From Hevea brasiliensis (Eukaryota; Streptophyta; Magnoliopsida; Malpighiales; Euphorbiaceae): DNA of 64,000 bases. The notes beneath the pieces were generated by a model. That model had not been told where the DNA came from and made no database searches. It was given only the letters and a program-made list of their open reading frames with translations. The position numbers and the translations under genes are program-made. The DNA lies in contig NC_079498.1 in NCBI RefSeq assembly GCF_030052815.1, positions 67,628,992 through 67,692,991 of the forward strand, written 5' to 3'. Shown here piece after piece: positions 1 through 12,118 of the stretch; positions within the stretch are counted from its first letter, which is position 1; the number at the start of each line of letters is the position of its first letter.

Positions 1-472
1 TCGGCGTGGCCGGTGGTGGGATGGTGGTGGTGGGCCTGAGGTGGGGTGGCAGAGGAGGTGGTGGCGTGGCAGGAGGAGAGAGAAAAGAAAGAAAAAAGGG
101 GAGGAGGTCGGGACGTGCGGAAGAAAAGGGAAGAAGAAAAAGGGAACCGGTCCGATTCGACCGGTCCGGTTCGATTCGGCCGGTTCGATTCAGGATATAA
201 AATTTTGAATTTTTACTCTGCCTCGGGACCGAAAACGAGGTCCAAAAATTCCTAAAAAATTTCAGAAAACTACGTAGATTCCAAATATATTTTTAGTTTT
301 GCCACGTGGTCTTTAAATTAAATTTTAAAAATCATCAAAGTTTATATTTTCGGAAAATCGAACCCGATTTTTAAAATCCGAAAAATCTTAAAAAAATTCC
401 TAAAATTTAAATAAAATTAAAATACAAAAAATGCTCATAAAATAATAAAATTTAAAATTTTGGGGTGTTACA
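1..472 (-). mobile_element. Truncated LTR, 5' part, element-B family
   Basis: Read on the minus strand this begins TGTAACACCCC at 472 and aligns along its length with the first ~470 bases of the LTR at 40932, including the shared block around the phrase ATATTTTTAGTTTTGCCACGTG (seen here at 287-308 on the plus strand). It runs off the window edge, so only the LTR start is visible. The sequence to its right (from 473) is the TNL-1 upstream region, which has a counterpart near 33866 without this LTR, so the LTR is an insertion or rearrangement next to TNL-1. The purine-rich ORFs inside it are not genes. Confidence 0.75.
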
Positions 473-1409
473 TTTATTTTATTATTAAATTTTATTCCGA
501 TTTTGATTAAATAATTGATTTTGTCAATTATCTCTGCATTAGAACCATTAGAATTCCAGAAACAGGCTTTTAGTGTTTTTATATTGATTGATATCTGACT
601 ATAAAATTTACTGACGTGTTATACTGAATTTATTTGATATTGATTTGATCTTATTAACTCAATGAAATTATTGAAAAAAAAAACTATTGGTATTGCATTA
701 TTATTTATTATTTACTATTTGAAATTTTTTATTGATTTAATTGATTTGTACAAATTGATTTTCTGTTTTGAATTGATACCTGTACTCAGTAAAATTATTA
801 TTAAAATAATATTAAAATTTTAATTTATATTAATTATTATAATATTATAAATTAAATTTATTAAAAGATTTAATTATAAATATTCAGTCGTTAAATGTTA
901 TTAATGGCAATGATATCATATGGAGTAATTTTTTATTGCTAAAAGTACCTGCCACATTGATTTTGTCACCAAAAGTTATTAGGAATGTAATTTAACGAAT
1001 GATAATATTTTTTATTAATATATATTGTTAATGATAAATTATTATTTTTAATATTTTTATAAATAATAAAAATAATAAAAGATATTTTGAAAAATTCAAA
1101 TATTCTCGGTTATTTTTAAGTCCAAGAGAGAGACCGACGCTAAAATGGATGTCCTTGTGAAATGAGACTTGGACGAGGACACGACTGTTCATCAAAGACC
1201 AAATGCATTGTACTTTTTTCTGCGTACCCATTACATTCCTTGATTGACGCGTTTGGTAGGATATCTCCAATATAGTACTACTGCTTCGCTTGCTTTGCTT
1301 TGCTCATTCCCTTTATCATCGTAGTATTTCAGTAATCAAGTGTCTGTCTTACAAAGTGTAAGAAATTAAAAATCCTGATAGCCCTTATCTGCTCTTCTCT
1401 TGATCATTT
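473..1409 (+). promoter_or_regulatory. Upstream region of TNL-1
   Basis: AT-rich region that is nearly the same as 33866-34807 upstream of TNL-3, so it is a duplicated promoter unit. It holds a W-box core TTGAC at 1244-1248, the kind of site WRKY factors bind in defence promoters. A pyrimidine-rich leader (1285-1400) precedes the ATG at 1410. No convincing TATA box was found. Conservation of both copies up to the ATG is the main reason to treat the segment as the promoter; the exact transcription start is unknown. Confidence 0.4.
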
Positions 1410-4400
1410 ATGGCTTCCATTGCTGCCTCTTCCTGCAAATATGATGTCTTCCTCAGTTTCAGAGGGGAAGATACCCGAAAAAATTTTACTAGCCATCTCT
1501 ATGCTGGTTTATGTCAGAAAGGGATTATCACCTTCAAGGATGATCAAGAACTTGAGAGAGGAAAAACCATTTCCCAAGAACTCCTTAAAGCAATTCAAGA
1601 TTCTAAAATTTCAATCGTTATTTTTTCAAGAAGCTACGCTTCTTCCTCTTGGTGCTTGGATGAGCTTGTGCAGATTTTCGAGTGCATGAAAACCCAGGGA
1701 CAAATGGTTATGCCTGTTTTCTACCTTGTGAATCCAACTGAAGTGAGAAAACAAACAGGAGAATATGGAAAGTCATTTGCTCACCATGAACAACGTTTCA
1801 ACAACTTGCACAATGTTCAACAATGGAGAACTGCAATGACTGCATTGGCCAATCTCTCTGGTTGGGATTTACAGGACAGGTATACATAAAAACTCTTTTT
1901 CTTGCATAATTTAAATTTGTCTTATTTGGATAATATTTGATCTGTAGATGAAGTTGTAAATTTAGGCTTCTATTTGCTTAGGGTTGATCAGCAACCAGTC
2001 TCTTTGAGACTGTTTTGCTTCTTTCAATGTAATATATTTTGGGGTTGGTTGAAAAGATAGAATTTTTCAACTTTGGGCTAAATTCGCTGGATCGCAACTG
2101 GTTAGATTTTTACTAGTATCCGATTCGACCGAACTCTAATAGAATAAATTAGAATAGTACATAATCGGATAATTGAATTTGAGTTTGAAAAATAATACTA
2201 AGGTGAATTTAGGTATTATATGTTAGGTATCCATTACCCAAATCTGTTTATATACATACTTAATTAAATATAAGATATATGTTTTTTTATAATATTTATA
2301 AATTTTATATTTTTATTTTAAATAAATAAAATTAAATATTTTATGAAATTATTAAATTTTAAAATATAAAATATTAATAAAAATAAATTTTTATGTAAAT
2401 TATTAATTAAAATATATAAAATTAAATAAATTTGAGTTTTTTTCGGATAATAATAATCGGATTTGTAACGGGTTAAGATAGTTGATAATAAATTTTAATC
2501 AGGTTTGAGATGGATTCGGGTTTTGAAAACGTTAATCGGGTTCGAATTCAGGTAGGGTAATTTTTGTGGTACTCTACCCGTTGTCATCTCTATTATCACT
2601 TTGGAAAATTATATATATATATATATAATGTATATTAAATTATTGTATTAAAATGAAAATATGTTGTTTATTTTTCAAATTAACTTTTAGATATGTGATT
2701 TTAATTTTTTTAATAATAAATGAAACTCATATTTTATTTTGTAAAGCTAAATTATTAATTGATTTCTTATGGTTAAAGGGAGACTGTAGAGTGAATTTGG
2801 CATTTTATATTACTTATAACAAAAATTTTTTAGCCAATAAACCTAAAATAAAAATATTAATCACTTTATTTTCCACAGAATTAGTTCTCTTTAAATATTT
2901 TTATTATATTATTTAATTCATTATAAATTCAAAACATCAACATATAAAATTTTTATATAAAATAAATAAATTTAATTACATATTTTATATTTTAAATTTA
3001 TTATAAATGATATCTTAATAAAAAAATCAAATAAAAATATCAATCACTTGCACATAGAATCGATGTCCTAAAATATCAATCTCAATAATTATTTACCGTA
3101 CAACCACCATCACTATTTTCTTCTATCGTTATTACCACTATATACATATTTTTACCTTTTCTCATTGTCAACTACTCATCAGTTTCATTATCTCTAGAGC
3201 AAAGAGCTCTTGTTGTGTACCGTGAAATTATGAAAACTACAAAAAAAAAATAAAGCAAACAATCATAACAATAAAATTTACGTAGCTCCCCCTCTCAATA
3301 TAGGGCTACGTCCATGGGCATTGCCATCTTCCACTATCAATGAAATAATAAACAATTATAAGCTCAAAGCTAACTACCCATCAACACAATTACACCCAAG
3401 GAAATCGTCACTATATAACTGCTCATAGTAAATACATTAATTAGTCTATCTCCTTCTTCTTTAGAAATAACCCAACGTATTCACTACTTTAACTACTATA
3501 CCACAAAGGGTATTTTCAACTACAATAGTGAATAGGCCATTCCTCTTTGACTATGCCCTTCTCCACCTTAGGCTGAAGCATTTCTCCCTCCATGAGACTG
3601 CAAACCTTGAGCTAAAACCTCTCTTTCTATTAGACTGCAATGGGCAGAAGCCCCTAATCAATGGGCATGGCCAGTTCTCAGCAATTGTCAAAACTACTCT
3701 CTCTATAATGACAAAAGCCTCTCCATTCTTGGGAAAAACCACTGCTCAGCAATTGGCAAAGCCCTCTTATTACAATAGGCTTAAAGCCCTTCTCCATGAG
3801 CTAAAAGCCAAATAACTTTTTCACCACTTCTATTTATAGTGTTAATCCCTTAATTCTAATCTAATCAGGAACCATCTTAATTTAGTAACAACACTAAAGT
3901 AAGAGTTTTGCTCTATCAAGGAAATATTCCTAAATATTTCTTTATATTATTGAGGAATATTTCTCCCACTCAAATTAAGAAAATGTCTCTCCAAATCGTA
4001 ATAGAATTTTGAGTCACAAATCTAATAACACCTAACTTGTGAATTTGTTTCTCTAACCAAAACCAACAATAACAATCACTCCATAATTGCTTAAAGGAAC
4101 CGCTTTTGGGTTATGCAAAATATACAAACACAGCAGAAGCAGAAAATTTAAAACTCTTAAACACAAAACAATCATCTTTGAGCAGATTATGGAGTGTAGA
4201 GAGAGAGCTAGCGAAGGTTTGGAATAAATTACCTAGAACACTTCTATAAATTTGTTGAACCAAGATAACCAATTTCTTCTAGCTAGGTTGTCGTAAATCA
4301 CCAACTATCTACTTGTCCAACCTCTAATAGATATCCACACAGCGTAAGTGAAGAAATCTCCAAGAACTTCTTAAAGAAAGGGGCAAGAGAAAATGAGAGT

Positions 4401-7400
4401 CCTAGCGCACTAGTGATGGTGGAGAAGAAAAGAGTTGCTAGAACCCTATTTCCCCAATTCTCACTTCATTATTTCTCTTTCTTACTGACACCTTTTGTAT
4501 GTTTCAAGTCATAGTAATTATTAATTTAACACATTATGTTAACTAATTACTAATTGACCTACATGATAAATAAATATTACATATTTATTTCGGTAAGTGT
4601 TAGTATATTCAACTAAGTCGAACTTAATAACCCATTTTAATTCCTCAGTTAGAATCTATTTGTTGGCAGCCCATTAGGTTTTTAATATGTTAGCAACAAA
4701 TATAATTATAAAATTAATCACATTAATTTTATTATCGATTCACAATTGATTAAATTATATTTGTGGATCATTATTAACATCTAGGAATATATAATGACCG
4801 CCCAAATATTGGAATTTGGCAAGGTGGTTTGATCAGTGAGCAATTTATCAGTGTAATTTTTATCCCTTCATAAGAATGTTTCTATTTATACACTATTGCA
4901 TGGAATGTGTGTGCTTGTGTATAAATCATATATGTTTTTGGAGTATGATTGATTAACTGAATGAGATTCCCAATTTCACTTTATCTTGTTTAAGGATGTA
5001 ACAATCCACACCAGCCAAGAATAATTAAAACATTATACCTAATTACCTAGGTTGATTGATATAGTATGCCCTAAAATTCGAGATAATCCTTAAAGGAAAC
5101 TTCATATTAGATCCGAATTCTCATAGCCGAACACATGATATTCGGATAAGACAAGGATATTCGAATAAGACAAGGATGTTTGAATAAGACAAGGATATTT
5201 GGATAAAATAAGGATGTCCAGATAAGTGGATGTTTAGATAAGATAATAGTGTATGGATTGAACACAAGATTTTGGACAAGATAAGGATGTTTGGATAAGA
5301 TAAGAATGTCTACATAGAACACAGGATGTTTAGGTATGATGCAGAGTGTTCGGATAGGACACAGGATGATTAGGTAAGTCGAGGTGTTCAGATAAAATGA
5401 ATTATCTCAGAGGATGGGCACACACTATTAGGATACGCTATATTTCTATAAAAAAAATATAGCTATATGACAAATGTCATTTCCATGATACATGGAGGAA
5501 ATTAGTTGGGTATGACCTGGCAAAATCTCGATTATGATGGAAAAGTTGTCATCCCCAACCCTATAAATACGACTCATAACACCTACCAAGGCAGGTAATT
5601 CAATTCTCTTTTTTACTCTTTAGTATTTGCTCTTTCCTTTGGCATTTACTGATTTGGGCGTCAGAGTAGCCCTGCTTAGGCTGCTAACCTCACCTCTTTC
5701 ATTGTTGCAGGCAGTATTAGGACCGTCCACTAACCTAAGAATATCAAGCAACATTAGTGATGAATCCTATTTTGACGACTAAATATCTCCATATAGTTCA
5801 TACTATATCTAATAATTGCCACATTAGTTATATAGAATCACGTGTGAGCAATATCAAAATATAATAATTCCTATACAAGATAACTTAGCGTCTTAATTAA
5901 AAAGATCACTTACATAATTATCACTCGAGTCTTTTCATAGATATAGGTAAACTTCCATTTGGAGTTATCATATGGGTCAGTTCAGTGAGCTTATCACAAC
6001 AAGCACCTACACATTAGTTATTGGTATCCCTTATACCTCCACTTAGTGAGAATAGCTACTTCCTTTCATAAAGGAAAGAATATAATATGTACTAGTCTCA
6101 ATGGTTATATGTGATGCAATGAGAATCTCACAACTATAATCGCGCTACAATTTTTTCTGCATTGCATATTAGTCCTATTTGTTACTCTAGGTTCGTTAAT
6201 ATTCACTAATAGTAAAATGAACATTAAATATAAAAAACAACATTTATTGGTAACAAAATGTATTTACATGTAATTAAGTGATCACACCTATAACCAATAG
6301 ATTGGCTGCGATTGCACATACACTAACAAACCTAATTGATAATGTACGAATATTTTTATTTTACTTAGATGTTAAGACTTAATTTGTTAATTAATTAGAG
6401 AATTCAGGTTTATTTTTGAAGCTAAGCTACATTGAGCTCAAGCCTAGGCAAAACTATTTCAATCCAAATTGTCAATATATACTAAGTGCTTAATCACAAT
6501 AAAATGCTAAACCTTTTCACACTTTTGCGATTTAATTGTGTTGTTACAATTTTGACACAAAAATACCAAACCTTCAAAATTGAAAAACTTTTATCCAATT
6601 TTGAATTTGGATTTGAGAGAAGTGTGCTCCTGCTAATGTGGCATGTCATTTATCTTTTTTTTATTATTAAATGGTGGAGCTCATATGCCAAATAACTTGA
6701 AAAAAATTCTCTCTTTTCTTCTCTTATCACTCGTTAGTTTATTAGTTTCTTCATCATCCTTTAAAGTTTCTTTCTGTTTGATCTACCTTAAGTATTAATA
6801 TTTTTCAGCTCTATATAAGTTGACATTGTGATTCCAGTTTCTATCTATATTTGTAAGGTGAATGTCAAAGATTGCAAAGTATTTTTAGTTATGTGCAGAG
6901 GTGTAAAAATCCTATATTTGAGAGGATAAAATCGCAGCTTACCTTTGTGCATGGAATCTATTTGCATAAATTTCCCATGATTCTTCTATGATATCTGTGC
7001 TCACTGAAATTTTCATATATAGTTGTATATAAACCCTTCGGGCTCTTCTTCATCCGTATTGAAAACCAAGGTTTTCTCTAGCCTCTTTTACTGCTATTGT
7101 ATTCTACCATCCCTCAATTTTTGCTTTATTCTACTCTGTTTCTCTCAGTTATGGCTCCCTTCGATGATCTTGCCATTTTAGGCTTCGAAGTCATTCATTC
7201 AGAGAGTTTAGAGAAAAACTCTGATTTATCTATTGAGAAGTTTAGTGGCAAGAGCATCCCATTGCTCTGTGATGTTCCAAGTAATGTCACTTTTGCTTCC
7301 TTTTTTTTTTTTCTATAACCATTCAGAGTTTATGCTTCACTTTTCTTCTCCAGCGTGTCAATTCTCTATTTCACAGCTATGTAATCAAAGAAATATTCAT

Positions 7401-10400
7401 TAAAATGGAAAGAGAAAAGAAAAGAAACTCTTATTTTAAGAGTAAGAGTTTTTTTTTTTTTTTTTTTTTTCATTTTAAGTGATGTGGCTTATGGGATACA
7501 TCATATTAATAATAAAAAATAGCACATCAATAGGAGCATAGCTCCCCAAATTCAATTTTAAAATTTGATAAAATTTTTTAATTTTTAAAAATTTAATATT
7601 TTTATGTTAAAATTAAAATGATTGAATTAAATCATAGAAAAACGAAAATGTTTGTTTTTTTAGTGATTTTAGCACTATACTAGGTTACTAATTTTAAACT
7701 ACATTTAAAATATGAAATGCAGTCGTAGGCAGATTCTAGATTAGTTTTTAATGTTTTTATCAGTTGCAAGTTTCACTAAAAGTTGGCTATAACTTAATCA
7801 TATTTTCAAGAACGTGTCATAATGAATAAGTAATTAAATACTCAATTCTCTTTTTAGGCAAATTGCCATATTGTACAATGACTTTGGGATGCTTAGTGAG
7901 TATTTCTCTATATCTAAATATAATAATAAATTATGACTATTAAAATTAGAATAAATTATAATGAAGTCCCTAAGGTTTAATAAAATTTATATATTAATTT
8001 CTGATATAAGTTTAGTAACTATTTGATCCTTAAAATTTACTTTCATTAACAATTTGGTCCTCACAATTTACTTTTATTAATAAATTTGTCCCCATGATAA
8101 ATGAATTTTGCATATCACTTTGTTAATAGAAGTAAAATGTGAGAGCTAAATTGTCAACGAAAATAAAATTTAACGACCAAATCATTACCACACTTATACC
8201 AAAGACTAATTTGTGAGTTTTGTTAAGTTTAAGGAGCTTTGTTGTAATTTACCCTTAAAATTATCTAAAACTTACTTTGATGTTATGAATCATAATAAAA
8301 TATTGCTTGGCATATCAATGGGCTTTAGTAATTTAGTTCAATAATATTGGAGTTATCTTTAAATTACTAGATTATTTTGAGTTTAAATCTCAATTCTAAT
8401 AAAAAACTAAATAAAAAAAATTATATTAGATACATTTGAGAAAGGTGTGTCTACTATAAACTCGATGATAGATAAGAATAAGTTTAATAACCCTTAAACC
8501 CTTAAATCAAATATTTGTATCAAAATTTGTGTACTCATTATTTTAATTATGAGCGTACTTTAATTGATTTTGCATGAATTTTAATATAAATATTTCATTT
8601 AAGGGTTATTAGACTTTTATATAAAGTTAAGCTTATCTTATATGTATGCAAAAGGAAAAAGATGACTGTTTAACATGTCATTAGTCCTGTAATTGTGTGA
8701 CATTTAATTCCAATAACTTTTACTTAACAGGCATGAGTCAGAGCTTATTGAAGAAATAGTAAAAGATGTTCTGGGCAAATTGAGAAAATCAAGTTTAGTA
8801 TCAAGTGCGGCCAAGAATTTTGTTGGGATGAGTTCACGTTTGTTGGATATGAGCATGTATTTAGAAATGGGGCAAACGGAAGATGTTTATTTTATAGGGA
8901 TTTGGGGGATGGGTGGTATTGGAAAAACAACCATCGCTAGGGTTGTCTATGAGGAACTAGCTTCTCAATTTGAAGGTAGTAGCTTCCTTGCAAATGTTAG
9001 AGAAGTTGACGAGAAGCATGGTTTAATTCCTTTACAAAAACAAGTCCTTAGTGAAATTCTAATGGATAGAAGCATTGCAATTTGGGATGCTTATAGTGGA
9101 GCCAATGAAATCAGAAATAGGTTGCACGGGAAAAAAGTTTTTATAGTTCTTGATGATGTCAATCAATTGGAGCAGTTGAAATTATTAGCTGGTATGCATG
9201 ATTGGTTTGGGAAGGGAAGTAGGGTAATTGTAACAAGTAGAGATGAGCACTTGTTGACATGCCATGGAGTAGATAAGATCTATAGGGTTAAGGGATTAAA
9301 TGATGATGAAGCCCTTCATCTCTTTTGTTTGAAAGCATTTAAAAATGATTATCCTACAGGTGATTACGTGGAGCTATCTCATCACTTCATAAATTATTGT
9401 ACTGGCCTTCCATTAGCTCTTGAGGTTCTTGGTTCTTTTTTGTTTTGTAAATCTGTAAATGAGTGGAGAAGTGCATTGGGTAGATTGAAAAAAGTTCCTA
9501 ATCAAGAAATCTTGGGTAAGCTTTATATTAGTTTTAATGGGTTAGAGGAGATTGAGAGGAAAATATTCCTAGATATTGCTTGTTTTTTCAATGGAGAGGA
9601 TAAAGATCATGTGATGAAAGTATTAGTAAGCTGTGGATTCTATCCGGATATTGGAATGAGAGTTCTCATCAACAAATCTCTCATAACCATTTCCAAAGAG
9701 AGAATTTGGATGCATGATTTACTTCAAGAAATGGGTCGAGAAATTGTTCGCCAAGAATCGCCCCAAGAACCTGGAAAAAGAAGTAGATTGTGGCTTTATA
9801 AGGATCTTGAACATGTTCTATCAAATGATAAGGTAATGACTTAATTCTAATGCCCTATGATGCAATCTTCATATAGAGTTTCTTAGTAATTACCATTGTT
9901 ACCTTTAATTTTCAGGGAACAGAACAGATTGAAGGCATAGTCCTAGACTCATGCAATCAAGAAGATAAACAATTGAGTGCTAAAGCTTTCACGAAGATGA
10001 AAAGGCTAAGATTGCTCAAACTTCAAAATTTGCACCTTTCCCAGTGCCTTGAGCATCTTTCAAATAATTTAAGATATCTTGAATGGGATGGATATCCTTT
10101 CAAATATCTTCCATCTACTTTCCAGCCTGATAATCTTGTTGAGCTCCACATGCGCTGTGGTAACATGGAACAATTGTGGAAGGGAATTATTAAAGTAGGT
10201 ACTATGATTTTTCATGTTCATCATAAGTACTTTTAAGTTCATAATTAACTAGGTCTTTAATGGTGTTACTTTTCACAACTTCAGCCATTTTAATTTGTTT
10301 ATGTATACATTTTCACAGCCATTAAAGATGTTGAAGGTCATTGATCTAAGTTACTCTGTTAACTTAATCAAGACTATAGACTTCAAGTATGCTGCAAACC

Positions 10401-12008
10401 TTGAGAAGTTGAATCTTGAAGGTTGCACAAGACTGTTGGAAGTTCACCAATCCATTGGAGATCTGAAAAGGCTTGTTTTATTGAACTTGAAGTATTGCAA
10501 AAGCCTTGCAAGACTTCCGAACACCATATGTGATCTGAAGTCCCTTAAGTTTCTTTATTTACATGGATGCTCAAAACTTGAGAAGTTGCCGGATAGGTTG
10601 GGTGATATGACAAGTTTGGAGAAGCTTTATGCAGGTGGGATTACTACAAGACATGCACCATCATCTAAACTGTGGGATTTTTTTCTCCCTTCAAGGTTAT
10701 TGCCATGGAAGTATCCAAATCCAGTGGTTACGATGTTGCCTTCTTCGTTAGCGTTACGATCATTGAGGTCATTAGATTTAAGTTACTGCAATCTGGTAGA
10801 AGAAGCACTTCCTAGTGATCTGAGCTGCTTCCCATCATTGAGAACACTCAATCTAAGCGGAAATGATTTTATTAGCATCCCTTCAAGCATTAGTAGACTT
10901 TCAAAACTCGAAGATTTTCAGTTCGCTAATTGCAAGAAGCTTCAAGCATTTCCAAATTTTCCATCAAGCGTTTTACATCTTAGCATGGATGGTTGCACTG
11001 CCTTGGAAAGTTTGCTACCCAAAAGCATCAGCAGACGATTTGAACTTGAAAATCTTTGTGCTGCTGTGGATTGCAAGAGGTTTCAGTTATTGCCAGATCT
11101 TTCATCAAGCATTTTATGTGTAAGTGTGGATGGATTAACAGCGCAAGAAACCATCCGAAATCAATTTGGAACAAACACTATCAGACCTTCATCATTGACT
11201 CTGGTAAATTGCTTCAAATTGTTTGAGGTTCAAAGTAAAAACATTGCAGTACTTTCAAGGCTAACAAGTTATCTGCACTACTTGCTAAGGCACACCTCTC
11301 AGGTCTATCTCTATCTCTTTCTCTTTCCCACACATGTCTACCACAGACATAATTGTTTTATAAATAGAGACATGATGCATATTTTTTTCGATGCAGGGAC
11401 TCTATAATCCAAGCACTCACTTATCCATGTGTTTAGCTGGAAGTGAAATTCCAGGTTGGTTCAACTATCAGTCCCCAGGTTCTTCATTAGAAATGCATTT
11501 GCCTCCATATTGGTGGGCTACCAAGTGGATGGGATTTGCATTTTGTATAGAGTTTGGATTCCATGAGCCTCTGCCAGATTCTTCTAACATTTTCTGTGAT
11601 TTGCACGCATGCATTGCTCCAAATCAAGATTTGTTTTTGGGTCATTCAACCGTAGAAATACCTAAGGATATGATTGTTACATCAGATCAACTTTGGTTCA
11701 ATTACATGCCACGAATCTCTTTAACTTGTCTGGATTTGTGGGAATCATGTAATCATCTCAAGGTTTTGTTTTCCTCAGACCAAGTGATGGTGAATTACTG
11801 TGGGTTTCGCGCAATATATAGTCGAGATGTTGATGATTTAGTAGCCTGCAGCAATCCTTTTCAGAATTTGGGACTCTCCTGTAATGATTATGTTGAGAAG
11901 AGTAAGAGAAGCCATGACGATTATAGTTGTGGCAGTGGAGGAGAACTCAATGAAGTTGGCAATCTCGCTTCCAAGAGACCGAAAATGCCTGTGGATCCTG
12001 AGTCCTGA
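1410..12008 (+). CDS. TNL-1: complete TIR-NBS-LRR disease resistance protein
   Basis: Intracellular immune receptor of the TNL class (TMV N-like). I read the exons as 1410-1879, 8731-9832, 9916-10194, 10319-11302 and 11397-12008. All junctions are GT-AG and the frame stays open for 1148 residues. The TIR domain (about 10-150) has YDVFLSFRGEDT and the putative NADase glutamate E85 in WCLDEL. NB-ARC has P-loop GMGGIGKTT (216-224), kinase-2 LDDV (297-300), GLPLA (382-386) and MHD (484-486). LRRs span roughly 545-900. A C-JID domain starts near 955 (AGSEIPGWF). The tail has basic patches KSKR (1113-1116) and KRPK (1138-1141) that may be nuclear signals. Exon 1 ends in phase 2 and joins as R157. 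One oddity is Leu in VFYLVNP, where TNL-3 and most TIRs have His. Domains are certain; the pathogen recognised is unknown. Confidence 0.93.
4997..5760 (+). mobile_element. Probable LTR-like segment inside repeat F
   Basis: Begins TGTAACAATCCACACC at 4997, has a TATA-like CCTATAAATACG near 5571-5582, and about 70 bases later a TTTGGGCGTCAGAG block that resembles the R/U5 part of many plant gypsy LTRs. These three cues in order suggest a plus-strand solo LTR. I could not find a matching target duplication (left flank AAGGA), so the right edge is approximate. The first ~190 bases recur at 26500-26689 in the second F copy, so it entered F before F was copied. Confidence 0.3.
5138..5392 (+). repeat. 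Degenerate ~17-20 bp minisatellite
   Basis: A loose tandem array of a unit like GGATAAGACAAGGATGTTC, repeated over ten times with drift. The first units are also present at 26638-26689, where the array is cut by the inverted LTR. The ORF on the other strand here is only a translation of the repeat. Confidence 0.6.
7151..7280 (+). other. Possible captured first exon, unknown gene
   Basis: A TATA-like TATATAAA at 7026-7033 is followed ~120 bases later by ATG (7151) and an open frame starting MAPFDDLAILGFEVIHSES. It reaches a GTAATG donor-like site at 7281. This has the layout of a first coding exon that is unrelated to the TNL. I do not recognise the peptide and found no second exon. It may be a fragment carried in with repeats, or chance. 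Confidence 0.2.
7949..8254. mobile_element. 306-bp MITE, Mutator-type
   Basis: Imperfect terminal inverted repeats of roughly 140 bases make up nearly the whole element. The left end reads GAATAAATTATAATGAAG and the complement of the right end reads GGGTAAATTACAACAAAG. It is flanked by a perfect 9-bp direct repeat TTAAAATTA at 7940-7948 and 8255-8263, the duplication length typical of Mutator-like elements. It has no coding capacity. Confidence 0.75.
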
Positions 12009-12038
12009 GATGAAACTAGCGAAATACCCGCGCACACA

Positions 12039-12042
<4 letters not shown>

Positions 12043-12115
<73 letters not shown>
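12043..12115. repeat. (TA)n microsatellite downstream of TNL-1
   Basis: About 36 uninterrupted TA dinucleotides starting 35 bases after the TNL-1 stop codon. TNL-2 lacks it: there the sequence after GAAATA changes at once, so homology between the two copies ends here. Confidence 0.97.

Positions 12116-12118
<3 letters not shown>

Larger units (their letters stand above)
3060..6332 (-). mobile_element. Repeat F: decayed LTR-type retroelement, non-coding
   Basis: No coding ORF is present. On the minus strand the right edge begins TGTTAGTGTATGTGC (from about 6331), which looks like an LTR start. A purine tract AGTGGGAGA, typical of copia 3' polypurine tracts, lies at about 3960-3970. A TATA-like CTATAAATAG lies downstream near 3830-3840. 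Part of the repeat (about 4147-5190) occurs again at 15405-15635 plus 25875-26689. The family is not recognised; a large non-autonomous LTR derivative is my best guess. Both outer edges are uncertain because no empty site is available. Confidence 0.35.
1880..8730 (+). other. Intron 1 of TNL-1, repeat-filled
   Basis: This 6851-bp intron has a GT donor directly after GGACAG and the acceptor TTAACAG at 8724-8730. The first ~540 bases (to about 2420) match the TNL-3 intron and the last ~460 (from about 8271) match the region before the TNL-2 NBS exon, so these ends are the ancestral intron. The middle holds an LTR-type repeat (about 3060-6332), a possible foreign exon (7151-7280) and a 306-bp MITE (7949-8254). 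Intron retention would stop after three intron codons and give a 159-residue TIR-only protein. Confidence 0.85.

Noticed and set aside
2050..2595. Possible hAT-type MITE in TNL-1 intron 1, with an ACCCGTTGTCATCTCTA right end and ATCGGATA-like phrases
   Set aside because: The right end looks like a known plant repeat terminus, but I could not find a matching left inverted repeat or an 8-bp duplication, and the part up to 2420 is shared with TNL-3.
3528..3815. 95-codon ORF in repeat F
   Set aside because: The sequence is repeat-derived with short internal repetitions, and the opposite strand shows LTR-like signals. No recognisable protein.
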